Made by a program: the position numbers and the translations under genes. Below are positions 1-7,330 of a stretch of 23,496 nt of DNA, in pieces (position 1 is the stretch's first letter; each line of letters opens with the position of its first letter). This stretch comes from Pseudomonadota bacterium. GTDB taxonomy: Bacteria > Pseudomonadota > Alphaproteobacteria > Rhizobiales > Rhizobiaceae. The notes beneath the pieces were generated by a model that saw only the letters and a list, made by a program, of their open reading frames with translations, was not told where the DNA came from and searched no databases. Where the stretch lies: positions 1-23,496 of the forward strand of contig JAEWPB010000083.1 of NCBI GenBank assembly GCA_023399465.1, in the 5' to 3' direction.

Positions 1-58
1 GCATGTGTTAAGCCTGCCGCCAGCGTTCGTTCTGAGCCAGGATCAAACTCTCAAGTTG
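1..58 (-). rRNA. 16S ribosomal RNA, 5' end only (runs off the window)
   Basis: Read on the minus strand, positions 51 to 32 spell the universal bacterial 16S primer site AGAGTTTGATCCTGGCTCAG (E. coli positions 8-27). It is followed by the alphaproteobacterial continuation AACGAACGCTGGCGGCAGGC. Counting back from this site puts E. coli position 1 near window position 58. Only the first 58 nucleotides of the gene are here; the rest of the rrn operon lies to the left. Confidence 0.97.
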
Positions 59-388
59 AGAATTCGATTTTGGCATATCTGGTCACGCTTCGAATTGACG
101 AGAATTTAGATGTCTTCAAAAGGCTTAAAGCCTCAAAGACCATGTAACTTCTCATTAAGAAAACGTGACCGCCAAAGTCTCGTTGAAAACCGGCCTCCCG
201 GTTTCCGCGAGCGCCGCCGCCCACGTTTCTCTTTCTTCATCTCTATTCGATTGTCAAAAAACCGACGAACCGGAAGTCCGTCATCATTTCCATCGACCGG
301 ATCCCGGTCGAGTGACCAACCTTGCGGCCGGCCAGAAACTCTGTCACGAGTTGGTCGGTCGCTTGCAGCGCCGCCGCCCTCGTTGGTG
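59..388 (-). other. rrn operon leader (untranslated)
   Basis: This stretch lies between the inferred rrn transcription start (near 388) and the mature 16S 5' end. No open frame in it looks like a gene. Visible structure: a perfect 7-bp stem with a 4-base loop at 187-204 (AAACCGG/CCGGTTT), a small AGGCT/AGCCT hairpin near 121-132, and a TTGACA hexamer on the minus strand at 252-257 with no convincing -10 partner. Leaders of rhizobial rrn operons normally carry antitermination and processing elements. I could not assign a definite boxA or RNase III stem without the downstream half. Confidence 0.6.
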
Positions 389-394
389 AAGCGG

Positions 395-423
395 GTTCTA
401 GAACCACCGCCCCATGAAGTCAA
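395..423 (-). promoter_or_regulatory. Probable rrn operon promoter (sigma70 type)
   Basis: On the minus strand a -35 hexamer TTGACT (418-423) is followed after exactly 17 bases by TAGAAC (395-400), giving 5/6 and 4/6 matches to the consensus. It points at the 16S gene about 330 bases downstream, the usual leader length for rhizobial rrn operons. The 249 bases from 424 to 672, between this promoter and the stop of the pyruvate dehydrogenase gene, hold no gene and no clear terminator that I can see. Confidence 0.65.
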
Positions 424-672
424 CAACCAATCGTCAAAAATCTGCAATATTCGACAAGGCACTGAAATCACGCCGCTTTCTTTCTCCACACCCCGACGGT
501 CCCTCGCCGGCGGATCGGCTTTCACGCGCCGACGCACCCACCACGTGCGGCGCAGATTTAGTCGGATGATCCAGAGTTGTGGGCGGGGCGGAACAGGACG
601 AAATTGCGGTCGAGAGTTACCGTCCCGGCGAACTGGAGGCCCGCCCGAGGGTCCGGTCTGGCGACCGCTGGC

Positions 673-2280
673 TCACCAGGACGGAGCCGACAGCACCACG
701 TCGAGCAGCGCCGGGCCGCGCTGGGCAAGGAGATCGGCGACGGCCGGCTCCATGTCGCCGGGGTCGTCGACGCGGGCGGCATGGATGCCGATCGCCCGGG
801 CCATGGCCGCAAAGTCCGGGTTCCTGAGGTCGGTGCCAAACTGCGGCATGCCTTCGGCCTGCATCTCCTGTGCGACGTAGCCGAGCAGTCCGTTGTTGTA
901 GACCACGACCTTAACAGGCAGATTCTGCTGCATCAGCGTTAGGAAATCACCCATCAGCATGGTGAAACCGCCATCGCCCGAGAGGCTGATGACCTGGCGG
1001 CCGGGAAAGGCGGCCTGTGCGCCGATCGCCTGCGGCAGGGCATTGGCCATCGAACCGTGGGAGAGCGAACCGATCATGCGGCGTTTGCCGTTCATGCGGA
1101 GATAGCGGCCCGCCCACAGCGTTACCGTGCCGACATCGAAGGTGAAGACGGCGTCGTCGGCCGCCTTGTCGCTCATGACCCTCGTCAGGAATTGCGGACT
1201 GATCGGCTTCTGCCCCGGCATGCCGGTCGCCGCCTGCGCCAGTTCTTCCCGGCTCTTGGCGTAATTCGCCAGGCTGCTATCGAGATGGCTGCGATCGGTC
1301 TTGCGTTCGACCATCGGCAAGAGTGCGTCGATGGAGACGCCGATGTCACCGACAACCGCGATCTTCAAAGGCGCCCGCCGACCGATGTTTTCCGGCCGGA
1401 GATCGATCTGGGCCACGGCCACGTCCGTCGGATAGAACATGCGAAAGGGAAAATCCGTGCCCAGCATCAGCAAGGTGTCGCATTCCATCAGAGCGCGCCG
1501 GCCCGATTCGAAGCCGACGAGCCCGGTCAGGCCGACCTCGAACGGATTGTCCCATTCGACATGCTCCTTGCCGCCAAGCGCATACACCACCGGCGCCTGC
1601 AAGTGTTCGGCAAGCTGGATCAGTTGGTCATGCGCCCCCTCGCAGCCACGCCCGCAAAACAGGGTTATCCGCCTGCCGGCATCGATGAGGCCGGCCAGCG
1701 ATTCCAGCGATGACCGCGGCGGGACGGCCGTCGGCAGGGCGAGCTTCACGCTCTCGGGCGCCGAAAGCGGCGCGTCATATTCGGCGAGCGCAATGTCACC
1801 GGGAATGACGATCACCGAGACCGAACGGCCGCCGATTGCGCTGCGGATCGCGATTTCGAGGACGCCCGGCAGTTGTTCGGGATGGGACACCAGCTCGCAA
1901 TAGCCGGAACAGGCGCGGAACAGTTCGGCAGGCCTGGTTTCCTGGAAGTAGGCCCGGCCGATCTCGCCGCTGGGGATTTGTGCGGCGATCGCCAGCACCG
2001 GAACGCGGGTTCTCTGGCAGTCGAAAAGGCCGTTGAGAAGATGGGTATTGCCTGGACCGCAGGAGCCGGCACAGACCGCGAGATCTCCGGTCAGCGCCGC
2101 CTCGGCGCCGGCGGCAAAGGCCGCGGCCTCCTCATGGCGCACATGGATCCAGTCGATGTCGCCGCGCTCGCGCAAGGCTTCGGTAATCGCGTTCAGACTG
2201 TCGCCGACGATCCCGTAGATGCGTCGCACGCCCGCCCGATGAAGGACTTCGATGATGAGGTCAGCTGCCTTCTTCGCCAT
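673..2280 (-). CDS. poxB: Quinone-dependent pyruvate dehydrogenase (PoxB-like), C-terminally short
   Basis: Thiamine-diphosphate enzyme of the PoxB/acetolactate synthase family, 535 residues. PoxB oxidatively decarboxylates pyruvate to acetate and CO2 and passes electrons through FAD to membrane quinone. The N-terminal half follows E. coli PoxB closely: GDSLN near 26-30, the ThDP-activating Glu50 in RHEE (48-51), then GSCGPGN and LFDCQR. The C-terminal ThDP/Mg motif runs from GDGG at 435 to NN at 463. The start is supported by GGAGG at 2289-2293, 8 bases before the ATG. Oddity: the frame stops right after LLDVV plus a few residues. About 35 residues that E. coli PoxB carries beyond this point, including the lipid-binding amphipathic peptide, are absent. 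It may therefore be a soluble or constitutively active version, or a different ThDP decarboxylase. It sits just upstream of the rrn promoter, on the same strand. Confidence 0.85.
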   Translation of the reverse strand: MAKKAADLIIEVLHRAGVRRIYGIVGDSLNAITEALRERGDIDWIHVRHEEAAAFAAGAEAALTGDLAVCAGSCGPGNTHLLNGLFDCQRTRVPVLAIAAQIPSGEIGRAYFQETRPAELFRACSGYCELVSHPEQLPGVLEIAIRSAIGGRSVSVIVIPGDIALAEYDAPLSAPESVKLALPTAVPPRSSLESLAGLIDAGRRITLFCGRGCEGAHDQLIQLAEHLQAPVVYALGGKEHVEWDNPFEVGLTGLVGFESGRRALMECDTLLMLGTDFPFRMFYPTDVAVAQIDLRPENIGRRAPLKIAVVGDIGVSIDALLPMVERKTDRSHLDSSLANYAKSREELAQAATGMPGQKPISPQFLTRVMSDKAADDAVFTFDVGTVTLWAGRYLRMNGKRRMIGSLSHGSMANALPQAIGAQAAFPGRQVISLSGDGGFTMLMGDFLTLMQQNLPVKVVVYNNGLLGYVAQEMQAEGMPQFGTDLRNPDFAAMARAIGIHAARVDDPGDMEPAVADLLAQRGPALLDVVLSAPSW

Positions 2281-2401
2281 GATCGCTTCCTCCGGAACGG
2301 GAAACTGGATCAGATGCTCTCGATATCAGGCACTCGGTAATCGCCCCGCAGCCGCATGGAACAAGAGGGCAAGTCCGTGACCAGCCCGCTCGAAGGCGCA
2401 A

Positions 2402-2431
2402 ATTCTATCACAGGGGCGTTATTGGCGTAAA
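2402..2431 (-). promoter_or_regulatory. Candidate promoter of the pyruvate dehydrogenase gene
   Basis: In the 235-base gap before the gene, the minus strand shows TTTACG (2426-2431), an 18-base spacer, and TAGAAT (2402-2407, 5/6 match). The -10 is preceded by TG one base away, an extended -10 arrangement. It leaves a leader of about 115 bases. This suggests the gene is transcribed apart from the deaminase operon upstream. The same gap has a 6-bp hairpin GTCACG/CGTGAC near 2485-2500 without a T-run, so no clear operon terminator is visible. Confidence 0.35.
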
Positions 2432-2515
2432 CGACGCAGACATGCCGCGCTTGGCGGCAGCAATCGGGACGGCAAAAGCCGCGTCACGTGTCCGTGACCC
2501 GGCCTTGTTCGAGTT

Positions 2516-3805
2516 TCAGCGTGCAGCGGTCGGGTTGCGGCCGACGTCGATCGCCTGCGGCCGGCCGTCGATCTGCAGTTCGGCGACCTTCGGCGCGGTA
2601 CGGGCAATGACCTTGCCGCGCCGCAGCACTGCGAGCCGGGTCGGCTTCAGCCGCAGCGCTTCCAGGACGTCTTCGGCCTGCAGGACCACGAGATCGGCGT
2701 TGCAGCCGACCGCCAGGCCGTAGTTCTCGAGGCCCATCGTCTTGGCCGAGTTCACCGTTACCGCATCGAAAATCTTCATCTTGTCCTCGACGCCAGCCAT
2801 CTGCGCCACATGGATCGCCATGTGCGCGACGTCGAGCATGTCGCCGGAGCCCATCGAGTACCAGGGATCCATCACGCAGTCGTGGCCGAAGCAGACGTTG
2901 AGGCCCGCCGCCATCAGTTCACGCACGCGAGTCATGCCGCGGCGCTTGGGATAGGTGTCGTGCCGCCCCTGCAGTATGATGTTGATCAGCGGATTGGAGA
3001 TGACGTTCATCTCGGCTTCCGCCATCAGCGGAATGAGCTTCGAGACGTAGTAGTTGTCCATCGAATGCATCGAGGTCAGGTGCGAGCCAGCCACCCGCCC
3101 CTGCAGGCCGAAGCGGATGGTCTCGGCGGCAAGCGTCTCGACATGCCGCGACATCGGATCGTCTGTCTCGTCGCAATGCATGTCGACCCACAGGCCGCGG
3201 TCGGCGGCAATACGGCAGAGCGCTTCCACCGAGGCGGTGCCCTCCTTCATCGTCCGCTCGAAATGCGGAATGCCGCCGACGATATCGACGCCCATGTCCA
3301 GCGCCCGCTCCAGCGACTTAACCCCGTCCGCGGCGCGGTAATAACCGTCCTGCGGGAAGGCAACGAGTTGCAGGTCGATATAGGGCGCCACCCGCTCCTT
3401 GACCTCGAGCATGGCTTCAACCGTCACCAGACGCGGATCGGAAGTATCGACATGGGTGCGGATGTGCAGCAGCCCCTGGGCGACCGCGAGATCGCAATAG
3501 GCCAGCGCCCGCTCGACGAGGGCTTCGCGGGTCAAGAGAGGACGCAACTCGCCCCACAAGGCGATGCCTTCGAGCAGCGTGCCCGAGACGTTCATGCGCG
3601 GCAGGCCGAGCGAGAGCGTCGCATCCATGTGGAAATGCGGATCGACGAAGGACGGGCTGACCAGCCGGTTGGTGGCGTCGACGACCTCTTTCGCCTGCTG
3701 CGGCAGGCCGGCCTCGATCGCGGCAATCTTGCCGTCCCTGATGCCGATATCGATGCCCTTGCGTCCATCCGGAAGGTTGGCATTGCGAATGATCAGGTCG
3801 AACAT
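2516..3805 (-). CDS. codA: Cytosine deaminase family amidohydrolase, predicted 5-methylcytosine deaminase
   Basis: Metal-dependent amidohydrolase of 429 residues, collinear with E. coli CodA, which hydrolyses cytosine to uracil and ammonia. Visible active-site residues: metal ligands His57 and His59 (PHFH), His210 and Glu213 in HCDE, His242 in the SH motif, and Asp309 in FGHD. The neighbouring stretches DTYPKRRG and DPWY are also CodA-like. The notable difference is Cys310 directly after the metal-binding Asp309 (codon at 2876-2878). E. coli CodA has Asp314 there, the residue described as discriminating between cytosine and 5-methylcytosine. Loss of that Asp marks the bacterial 5-methylcytosine deaminases, so 5-methylcytosine to thymine is a fair prediction; cytosine or another oxo/amino-pyrimidine remains possible. 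The start has AGGAG about 8 bases upstream. It is the last gene of the transporter operon, 21 bases after the permease gene, which makes an imported base its likely substrate. Confidence 0.85.
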   Translation of the reverse strand: MFDLIIRNANLPDGRKGIDIGIRDGKIAAIEAGLPQQAKEVVDATNRLVSPSFVDPHFHMDATLSLGLPRMNVSGTLLEGIALWGELRPLLTREALVERALAYCDLAVAQGLLHIRTHVDTSDPRLVTVEAMLEVKERVAPYIDLQLVAFPQDGYYRAADGVKSLERALDMGVDIVGGIPHFERTMKEGTASVEALCRIAADRGLWVDMHCDETDDPMSRHVETLAAETIRFGLQGRVAGSHLTSMHSMDNYYVSKLIPLMAEAEMNVISNPLINIILQGRHDTYPKRRGMTRVRELMAAGLNVCFGHDCVMDPWYSMGSGDMLDVAHMAIHVAQMAGVEDKMKIFDAVTVNSAKTMGLENYGLAVGCNADLVVLQAEDVLEALRLKPTRLAVLRRGKVIARTAPKVAELQIDGRPQAIDVGRNPTAAR

Positions 3806-3826
3806 GGAGAACTCCTCGAGGTCTCG

Positions 3827-4771
3827 TCAGCGCTCGCCGCGCCGATAGGGTTGCATCAGTGCCTGCGGAACCCGGGCGCGGCGCGCCATGACGGCCAGCG
3901 CTGCGATGGAAAGCAGGTAAGGGATCATCAGAAAGATCTGATAGGGAACGACGCCGCTCAATACCGTCTGGAGCCGCAATTGGAAAGCGTCGAAGAAGGC
4001 AAACAGCAGCGCGCCGAACAGCGCGCGGCCCGGCCGCCAGGTCGCGAATACCACCAGCGCGATGCAGATCCAGCCGCGTCCCTGCACCATGGTCGGGAAA
4101 AAGCTGTTGAAGGCCGAGAGCGTCAGGAAGGCGCCGCCGACGCCCATCAGGGCGCTGCCTGCGATAACAGCGCCGTAGCGGATGGCCATCGGGTTGATCC
4201 CTTGCGCTTCCGCGGCATGCGGGTTCTCGCCGGTCATGCGGATGGCAAGGCCGACCGGGGCGCGCGCCAGCAGATAGGCAAGAATGAAGGCAAGCAGGAT
4301 GGCGACATAGGTCGGTGCCGTCTGACCGAAGAAGGCGGGCCCGAAGAACGGCAGCGAAGACAGGCCGGGAATATCGAGCGGCTGGAACGGCTCGATGGTC
4401 GGCGGAGTACCGGCGACCGGCACCATTAGCCGGAATACGTAGTAGGCAAAGCTCGAGGCGAACAGGGTGACGCCGAGGCCGGAGACGTGCTGCGACAGGC
4501 CGAGCGTGACTGTCAGCAGCGAGTGCAGCAGCCCGAACATGGCGCCGCCGAGCGCCGCCACCACCAGTCCGGTCCACAGGTCGGCGCCGTTGTAGACCGC
4601 AAGCCAGCCGATCATGGCGCCGAAGGTCATAATGCCCTCGATACCGAGGTTGAGCACCCCGGCGCGTTCGCAAAGCAGCGCTCCGAGCGTGCCGAGGATC
4701 AGTGGCGTCGCAATCCGCAGGATCGCCGCCCAGAGGCCGGCGGAGGCAAGGATGTCGATCAGGGCGTTCAT
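3827..4771 (-). CDS. ABC transporter permease, nucleoside/nucleobase type (second permease)
   Basis: Very hydrophobic 314-residue protein of the RbsC/LivH-like permease superfamily, resembling YufQ/NupQ-type subunits of BMP-family nucleoside importers. It begins with a membrane segment (ILASAGLWAAILRIATPLIL). It contains the family stretch CERAGVLNLGIEGIMTFGA at about 34-52, where substrate-importer permeases of this class are most conserved. Several further membrane helices follow, and the tail is short and basic (RRARVPQ, YRRGER). It would form the inner-membrane channel with the next permease upstream. Its ATG overlaps the stop of that gene by 4 bases (ATGA), a sign of translational coupling. 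Confidence 0.88.
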   Translation of the reverse strand: MNALIDILASAGLWAAILRIATPLILGTLGALLCERAGVLNLGIEGIMTFGAMIGWLAVYNGADLWTGLVVAALGGAMFGLLHSLLTVTLGLSQHVSGLGVTLFASSFAYYVFRLMVPVAGTPPTIEPFQPLDIPGLSSLPFFGPAFFGQTAPTYVAILLAFILAYLLARAPVGLAIRMTGENPHAAEAQGINPMAIRYGAVIAGSALMGVGGAFLTLSAFNSFFPTMVQGRGWICIALVVFATWRPGRALFGALLFAFFDAFQLRLQTVLSGVVPYQIFLMIPYLLSIAALAVMARRARVPQALMQPYRRGER

Positions 4772-5817
4772 CGGCGGATCCTGTACTGCGTGAAGAAGAC
4801 GGCGACCAGCATGGAGAGCAGCGACAGCGCCACGGTCACATCGGCGATATAGGTCGGGATCCCCATGCTGCGGCTCATGCCGTCGGCGCCGACGAACATG
4901 ACGGCGGTAAACAGCGCCGCAAGCACCACGGCGAGCGGATTGAGATTGGCGAGCATGGCGACCACGATGCCGGAATAGCCGTAGCCGGGTGAAAGGTCAT
5001 TGGTCACGTAACCCTTGACGCCCAGCACCTCGATCGTGCCGGCAAGGCCTGCGAGACCGCCGGAAATCATCGCCACGATCACCAGCGTGCGCCCGAGCGA
5101 CACACCGGCGAAAACCGCACCGGTCGGGTTGAGGCCTGCGGCGCGCGACTGCACGCCGAAGACGGTGCGCGACTGGACGAAATAGATGACGAAAGCAAGC
5201 GCGATCGCGATCCCCAGGCCGATATGCAGGCGCGAACGCGCCAATAGCTTCGGCAGCCGTGCCGCGGCGTCGACCGCTTCCGACTGCGGCCAGCCGAATG
5301 CCGTCGGATCCTTCAGCACACCGTCGATCAGCATGGAGACAAAGAGCAGAGCGACAAAGTTCAAGAGCAGCGTGGTGACGACTTCATCGACCGAGAAGCG
5401 CAAGCGCAGCCAGAGCGGGAACAGCAGCAGAGCCATGCCGGCGACAGCCCCGATGACGAAGAGGATCGGTATCTGCACCAGCGATGGAAGACCGCCAACG
5501 AGATGGGCGCTCGCCGCCGCGACCGCGATCGCACCGAGGTAGAATTGCCCCTCGGCGCCGATGTTCCACAGGCGGGCGCGGAATGCCACGGCTGCGGCAA
5601 GGCCCGTCAGGATCAGCGGCGTCGCACGCGTCAGCGTTTCCGTTGCCGACAGCTTCGAGCCGAAAGCGCCGGTGAGGATCTTCCAGTATGCCTCGAGAAC
5701 CGGTGCCCCGGCGGCCGCGATCAGGACGCCGGCAAGCGCCAGTGCGGCAAGGACCGCGATCACCGGCGTTGCGATAACGAGCGCCGTCGGCCGATGTTCG
5801 CGCCTCTCAAACCGCAT
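4768..5817 (-). CDS. ABC transporter permease, nucleoside/nucleobase type (first permease)
   Basis: Hydrophobic 349-residue inner-membrane protein of the same permease superfamily, resembling YufP/NupP-type subunits. It has a cytoplasmic basic start (MRFERREHR), a first helix at about 13-35, and the conserved block LWNIGAEGQFYLGAIA near 87-102. A second family block, FAGVSLGRTLV, lies near 240. Eight or nine membrane segments are likely. It would pair with the following permease as a heterodimer. Its start lies inside the end of the ATPase gene (11-base overlap), and its stop overlaps the next start by 4 bases. The substrate cannot be read from this subunit; the binding protein and deaminase of the operon point to nucleosides or nucleobases. 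Confidence 0.88.
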   Translation of the reverse strand: MRFERREHRPTALVIATPVIAVLAALALAGVLIAAAGAPVLEAYWKILTGAFGSKLSATETLTRATPLILTGLAAAVAFRARLWNIGAEGQFYLGAIAVAAASAHLVGGLPSLVQIPILFVIGAVAGMALLLFPLWLRLRFSVDEVVTTLLLNFVALLFVSMLIDGVLKDPTAFGWPQSEAVDAAARLPKLLARSRLHIGLGIAIALAFVIYFVQSRTVFGVQSRAAGLNPTGAVFAGVSLGRTLVIVAMISGGLAGLAGTIEVLGVKGYVTNDLSPGYGYSGIVVAMLANLNPLAVVLAALFTAVMFVGADGMSRSMGIPTYIADVTVALSLLSMLVAVFFTQYRIRR

Positions 5818-7330
5818 CGGCTTCCTCCTGTCCTTCCCATTCGCCGGCCATCATCAGCCCCAGCTTCTGTGTATTGGCATGTTCCGCATCGACAGGCGGA
5901 GAAAGCCGCCCGCCGACGATTGCCTGGATCCGGTCGGCAAGCGCCATGACCTCGTCGAGATCTTCCGAAATCAGCAGTACCGCGGTTCCGGATCTTCGTG
6001 CTTCCAGAATCCTCTGGTGCACCGCAGCCACCGCGCCCTCGTCGAGGCCGCGCGCGGGCTGCGCAGCGAGCAGGATGCGGGGATGTTCGATCAGGTTGCG
6101 GCCGAGGATCAGCTTCTGGACGTTGCCGCCGGAAAGCAGCCGGATGCGGCTCGTCGGCGATCCGCCGCGAACGGCGAAGGTTTCGATGATCCGCGAGGCA
6201 AAGGCGATGCCTGCCTTGCGGTCGACCAATCCCCGGCGGGAAAAATGCGACAGCCGTTCGAGAATGGTGTTTTCCCAGATCGCCATCTCGCCGATTACGC
6301 CTTCGCGGTTCCGGTCTTCCGGAATGCGGCCGATGCCGCTCGCCACGACGTCCTGGACGCTCAGGTCACCGACTGCCTGCCCGAACAGCAGGAGGTCCCC
6401 GCCGCTGCGGCCGATCGTGCCGCTCAGCAGTTGCGCAAGCGTCGCCTGCCCGTTGCCGGATACGCCGATAATCCCCAGCACCTCGCCGGCCCTCAGCCGG
6501 AAATCGATGGATTTCAGCCGGTCGACGCCGCCGACGCGGACAGTGACGGCCGCCGCCTCGAGCACCACCTCGCCGGGTGTCGCGGCATCGCGAACCGGTC
6601 GCGTCACCGTCCGGCCGACCATCAGTTCGGCCAGTTCCGCCTTGCTGGTTTCCGAAGCCTTGCGCTCGGCCACGAGCCGGCCGCCACGCAGAACGATGAT
6701 GCGATCGGCCGTGGCCATGACCTCGTCGAGCTTGTGGGAAATGAAGATGATCGACAGGCCGTGACGCGCCATGTCCTTGAGCGTCGAGAACAGCTTTTCC
6801 GCTTCGCTTTTGGTAAGAACCGCGGTCGGCTCGTCGAGAACGAGGATCTCGGCATCATTGTAAAGCGCCTTGAGAATCTCGACGCGCTGCTGTTCGCCGA
6901 CTGACAGGTCGCCAAGGCGTGCATCCGGATCGACCTTGAGGCCGAAGCGCTCCGATATCGACAACAGCTTGGTGCGGCCTGCCGAGACATTGGAGACCGG
7001 CGACCACAGGCTTTCTGTTCCGGTCATGACGTTTTCGAGCACCGTCAGATTGGGCGCCAGCGAGAAATGCTGGTGCACCATGCCGACCCCGGCACGGATC
7101 GCAGCACGCGGCCTGCCCGGTGGCAGGTCGTGGCCCATGACGGTCACCTTGCCGGTATCCGGGACATAGTGTCCGAACAGGATGCTCATCAGCGTCGTCT
7201 TGCCGGCGCCGTTCTCCCCCAGCAGAGCGACGATCTCCCCCTTGGCAAGGCTCAGCGAGATATCGTCATTGGCAAGGTTGTTGCCGAAGCGCTTGCTGAC
7301 GCCGGAAATCTGGAGAACGGTCTCGGTCAT
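5807..7330 (-). CDS. ABC transporter ATPase with two nucleotide-binding domains (YufO/RbsA-like)
   Basis: 507 residues with two ABC domains in tandem, the layout of RbsA, MglA and the BMP-nucleoside ATPases. Domain 1 is complete: Walker A GENGAGKTT at 38-46, Q-loop near Gln87, signature LSVGEQQR at 142-149, Walker B ILVLDEPT at 162-169 and switch His199. Domain 2 is degenerate: its Walker A reads GVSGNGQAT (289-297) with Gln for the catalytic Lys, and its Walker B reads ILLAAQPARGLD with AQ in place of DE. The signature LSGGN is kept. This one-active-site arrangement is normal in the family. It couples ATP hydrolysis to import through the two permeases downstream. Its start overlaps the amidase stop by 4 bases (ATGA). 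Confidence 0.92.
   Translation of the reverse strand: MTETVLQISGVSKRFGNNLANDDISLSLAKGEIVALLGENGAGKTTLMSILFGHYVPDTGKVTVMGHDLPPGRPRAAIRAGVGMVHQHFSLAPNLTVLENVMTGTESLWSPVSNVSAGRTKLLSISERFGLKVDPDARLGDLSVGEQQRVEILKALYNDAEILVLDEPTAVLTKSEAEKLFSTLKDMARHGLSIIFISHKLDEVMATADRIIVLRGGRLVAERKASETSKAELAELMVGRTVTRPVRDAATPGEVVLEAAAVTVRVGGVDRLKSIDFRLRAGEVLGIIGVSGNGQATLAQLLSGTIGRSGGDLLLFGQAVGDLSVQDVVASGIGRIPEDRNREGVIGEMAIWENTILERLSHFSRRGLVDRKAGIAFASRIIETFAVRGGSPTSRIRLLSGGNVQKLILGRNLIEHPRILLAAQPARGLDEGAVAAVHQRILEARRSGTAVLLISEDLDEVMALADRIQAIVGGRLSPPVDAEHANTQKLGLMMAGEWEGQEEADAV

Noticed and set aside
252..257. TTGACA on the minus strand inside the rrn leader, considered as a second rrn promoter
   Set aside because: No acceptable -10 hexamer at 16-18 bases; retained only as a note in the leader entry.
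133..537. Minus-strand frame of 134 codons in the rrn upstream region
   Set aside because: It overlaps the rrn promoter and leader and is Arg-rich without similarity to anything. Treated as non-coding.
2810..4429. Long plus-strand frame of 539 codons opposite the deaminase and permease genes
   Set aside because: It lies antisense to clearly recognised CodA and permease genes. Its translation is rich in His, Arg, Gln and Asp with no family resemblance, as expected for a shadow in GC-rich DNA.
5561..6904. Plus-strand frame of 447 codons opposite the ABC ATPase
   Set aside because: Antisense to an ATPase with intact Walker and signature motifs; low-complexity composition and no ribosome binding site.
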